6,772 nt of DNA from assembly GCA_964647745.1 (NCBI GenBank), contig CAZYJG010000074.1:1-6772 (forward strand), in the 5' to 3' direction. Every line of letters starts with the position of its first letter. Within the stretch, counting starts at the first letter, position 1. The notes below the pieces were generated by a model. That model saw only the letters and a list, made by a program, of their open reading frames with translations. It had not been told where the DNA came from and did no database searches. The position numbers and the translations under genes are program-made. This DNA comes from Thiopontia sp964647745. Lineage in GTDB: Bacteria; Pseudomonadota; Gammaproteobacteria; GCF-002020875. Shown in pieces: positions 5,880 through 6,772 of the stretch.

Positions 5880-6224
5880 ATGCCCTATCTAAAAGTCGAT
5901 ACCAATATCACACTCAGCCACGATCAAACAGAGGAGCTGATGGCAGCCTGCTCAAAACTGCTCTCCCAACTGCTACAGAAACCGGAGGGATACATCATGG
6001 TCTCCATCCGAAGCGGTGCCCAGATGATGTTTGGCGGCACCACGGATCCCTGCGCCTATCTTGAGTTCAAGAGCCTGGGGCTCCCGGAATCATCGACACC
6101 GCTCTTCTCCGAGTCGCTCAGCAAACTGATTGAATCAAAGACCGGAGTCGACAAAAGCAGGCTCTACATCGAGTTCTCCAGCCCGGAACGCCACCTGTGG
6201 GGGTGGAATGGGGGGACTTTCTAA
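5880..6224 (+). CDS. MIF / phenylpyruvate tautomerase-like protein
   Basis: This is a 114-residue member of the tautomerase superfamily and resembles macrophage migration inhibitory factor along its whole length. Pro2 would become the N-terminal catalytic base after removal of Met1. Other shared features are TNI (8-10), KPEGYIMVSI (34-43, Lys34 at the MIF Lys32 position), MMFGGTTDPCA (49-59), Tyr96 (MIF Tyr95) and the C-terminal GWNGGTF (108-114). Two differences stand out: Glu98 replaces MIF Asn97, and the MIF CxxC redox pair is reduced to one Cys (Cys58, with Leu61 at the second position). Keto-enol tautomerase activity on phenylpyruvate-like compounds is plausible, but the physiological substrate is unknown. 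Family members form trimers. There is no signal peptide. A weak AGG ribosome site lies 8 nt before the ATG. It is divergent from ilvB, and proS starts 45 bp downstream on the same strand. Confidence 0.85.
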   Translation: MPYLKVDTNITLSHDQTEELMAACSKLLSQLLQKPEGYIMVSIRSGAQMMFGGTTDPCAYLEFKSLGLPESSTPLFSESLSKLIESKTGVDKSRLYIEFSSPERHLWGWNGGTF

Positions 6225-6269
6225 AGGATAATTCACAACCCCTCTCTACTCTCTTATCAGGAATCATCT

Positions 6270-6772
6270 ATGCGTACCTCCCAGTTTCTCCTCTCTACCG
6301 TCAAGGAGACCCCAGCCGAGGCAGAGATCATCAGCCATCAACTGATGATCCGCTCCGGCATGATCCGCAAACTGGCCTCGGGACTCTACTCCTGGCTGCC
6401 CACAGGGCTAAGGACACTGAGAAAGGTTGAGGCGATTATCCGCGAGGAGATGGACCGCTCCGGTGCACAGGAGCTGTTGATGCCGGTGGTACAACCCTCA
6501 GAGCTGTGGGAGGAGTCAGGGCGCTGGGAGCAGTACGGGCCCGAACTGCTGCGCCTGAACGATCGACACCAGCGGGATTTCCTGCTTGGACCCACCCATG
6601 AGGAGGTGATCACGGAGATCGCCCGCAGAGAGATCCGCAGCTATCGTCAGCTGCCACTCAACCTCTACCAGATACAGACCAAGTTCCGTGATGAGATCCG
6701 CCCCCGCTTTGGTGTGATGCGCTCACGTGAGTTCATCATGAAGGATGCCTACTCCTTCCATATGGATCAGGA
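6270..6772 (+). CDS. proS: Prolyl-tRNA synthetase, N-terminal part, cut by window edge
   Basis: This class II aminoacyl-tRNA synthetase charges tRNA-Pro with proline in the cytoplasm. The window holds 167 codons of a protein that in the bacterial type is usually about 570 residues. Seen: the motif 1 region (GLYSWLPTGLRTLRKVE at 38-54, running to MPVVQPSELW at 71-80), the LGPTHEE loop at 106-112 (TxE amino-acid-binding motif, Thr109 and Glu111), and the motif 2 region with KFRDEIRPRFGVMRSREF at 138-155 and KDAYSF at 158-163. The editing (INS) domain, motif 3 and anticodon-binding domain lie beyond the edge. The N-terminus MRTSQFLLSTVKETP is typical of the bacterial, editing-domain-containing form. 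AGGA lies 7 nt before ATG at 6270. It is probably read together with the tautomerase gene 45 bp upstream. Confidence 0.97.
   Translation, partial: MRTSQFLLSTVKETPAEAEIISHQLMIRSGMIRKLASGLYSWLPTGLRTLRKVEAIIREEMDRSGAQELLMPVVQPSELWEESGRWEQYGPELLRLNDRHQRDFLLGPTHEEVITEIARREIRSYRQLPLNLYQIQTKFRDEIRPRFGVMRSREFIMKDAYSFHMDQ

Noticed and set aside
5692..5892. A 66-codon plus-strand frame starting MAADVCSS, similar to peptides that arise from sequencing-adapter contamination
   Set aside because: The DNA at 5695-5725 does not match the adapter beyond a few bases and forms one side of a coherent palindrome. The frame starts inside the hairpin and overlaps the tautomerase start, so it is neither a gene nor a clear artefact.

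Overview
The window looks like chromosomal DNA from a gammaproteobacterium. The evidence is the gene order ilvB-ilvH-ilvC-pssA-leuA, which is familiar in Pseudomonas-like and purple-sulfur-bacterium-like genomes, the close resemblance of the IlvH protein to the E. coli form, moderate GC content and ordinary Shine-Dalgarno sites. I cannot name the genus from sequence alone.

Layout. Positions 1-5569 are read from the minus strand, so transcription runs from right to left. First come the two subunits of acetohydroxyacid synthase (catalytic 3872-5569, regulatory 3365-3859, 12 bp apart). Then come ketol-acid reductoisomerase (ilvC, 2212-3234), a strong intrinsic terminator (about 2142-2182), phosphatidylserine synthase (pssA, 1308-2111) and 2-isopropylmalate synthase (leuA, start at 1292, running off the left edge). 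Positions 5570-5879 form a divergent intergenic region. It holds a complex nested palindrome of about 117 bp (5619-5735) and AT-rich promoter-like DNA. On the plus strand follow a MIF/phenylpyruvate-tautomerase-like gene (5880-6224) and the first 167 codons of prolyl-tRNA synthetase (proS, from 6270, running off the right edge).

How the genes work together. IlvB with IlvH makes acetolactate and acetohydroxybutyrate. IlvC isomerises and reduces these to the dihydroxy acids of valine and isoleucine synthesis. LeuA diverts 2-ketoisovalerate, the valine precursor, into leucine synthesis. pssA is the odd member: it begins phosphatidylethanolamine synthesis in the inner membrane, yet lies between two branched-chain amino acid genes. 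The terminator after ilvC suggests that pssA-leuA is expressed partly apart from ilvBHC. A good sigma70-like promoter before ilvC suggests a further internal start.

Novelty. The coding content is ordinary core metabolism and I see no new multi-gene system. The items most worth a second look are the nested palindromic element in front of ilvB (probably a dispersed, non-coding repeat of MITE/REP type), the unusual MIF homologue, and the arrangement of terminator, promoter and hairpins inside the ilv cluster.
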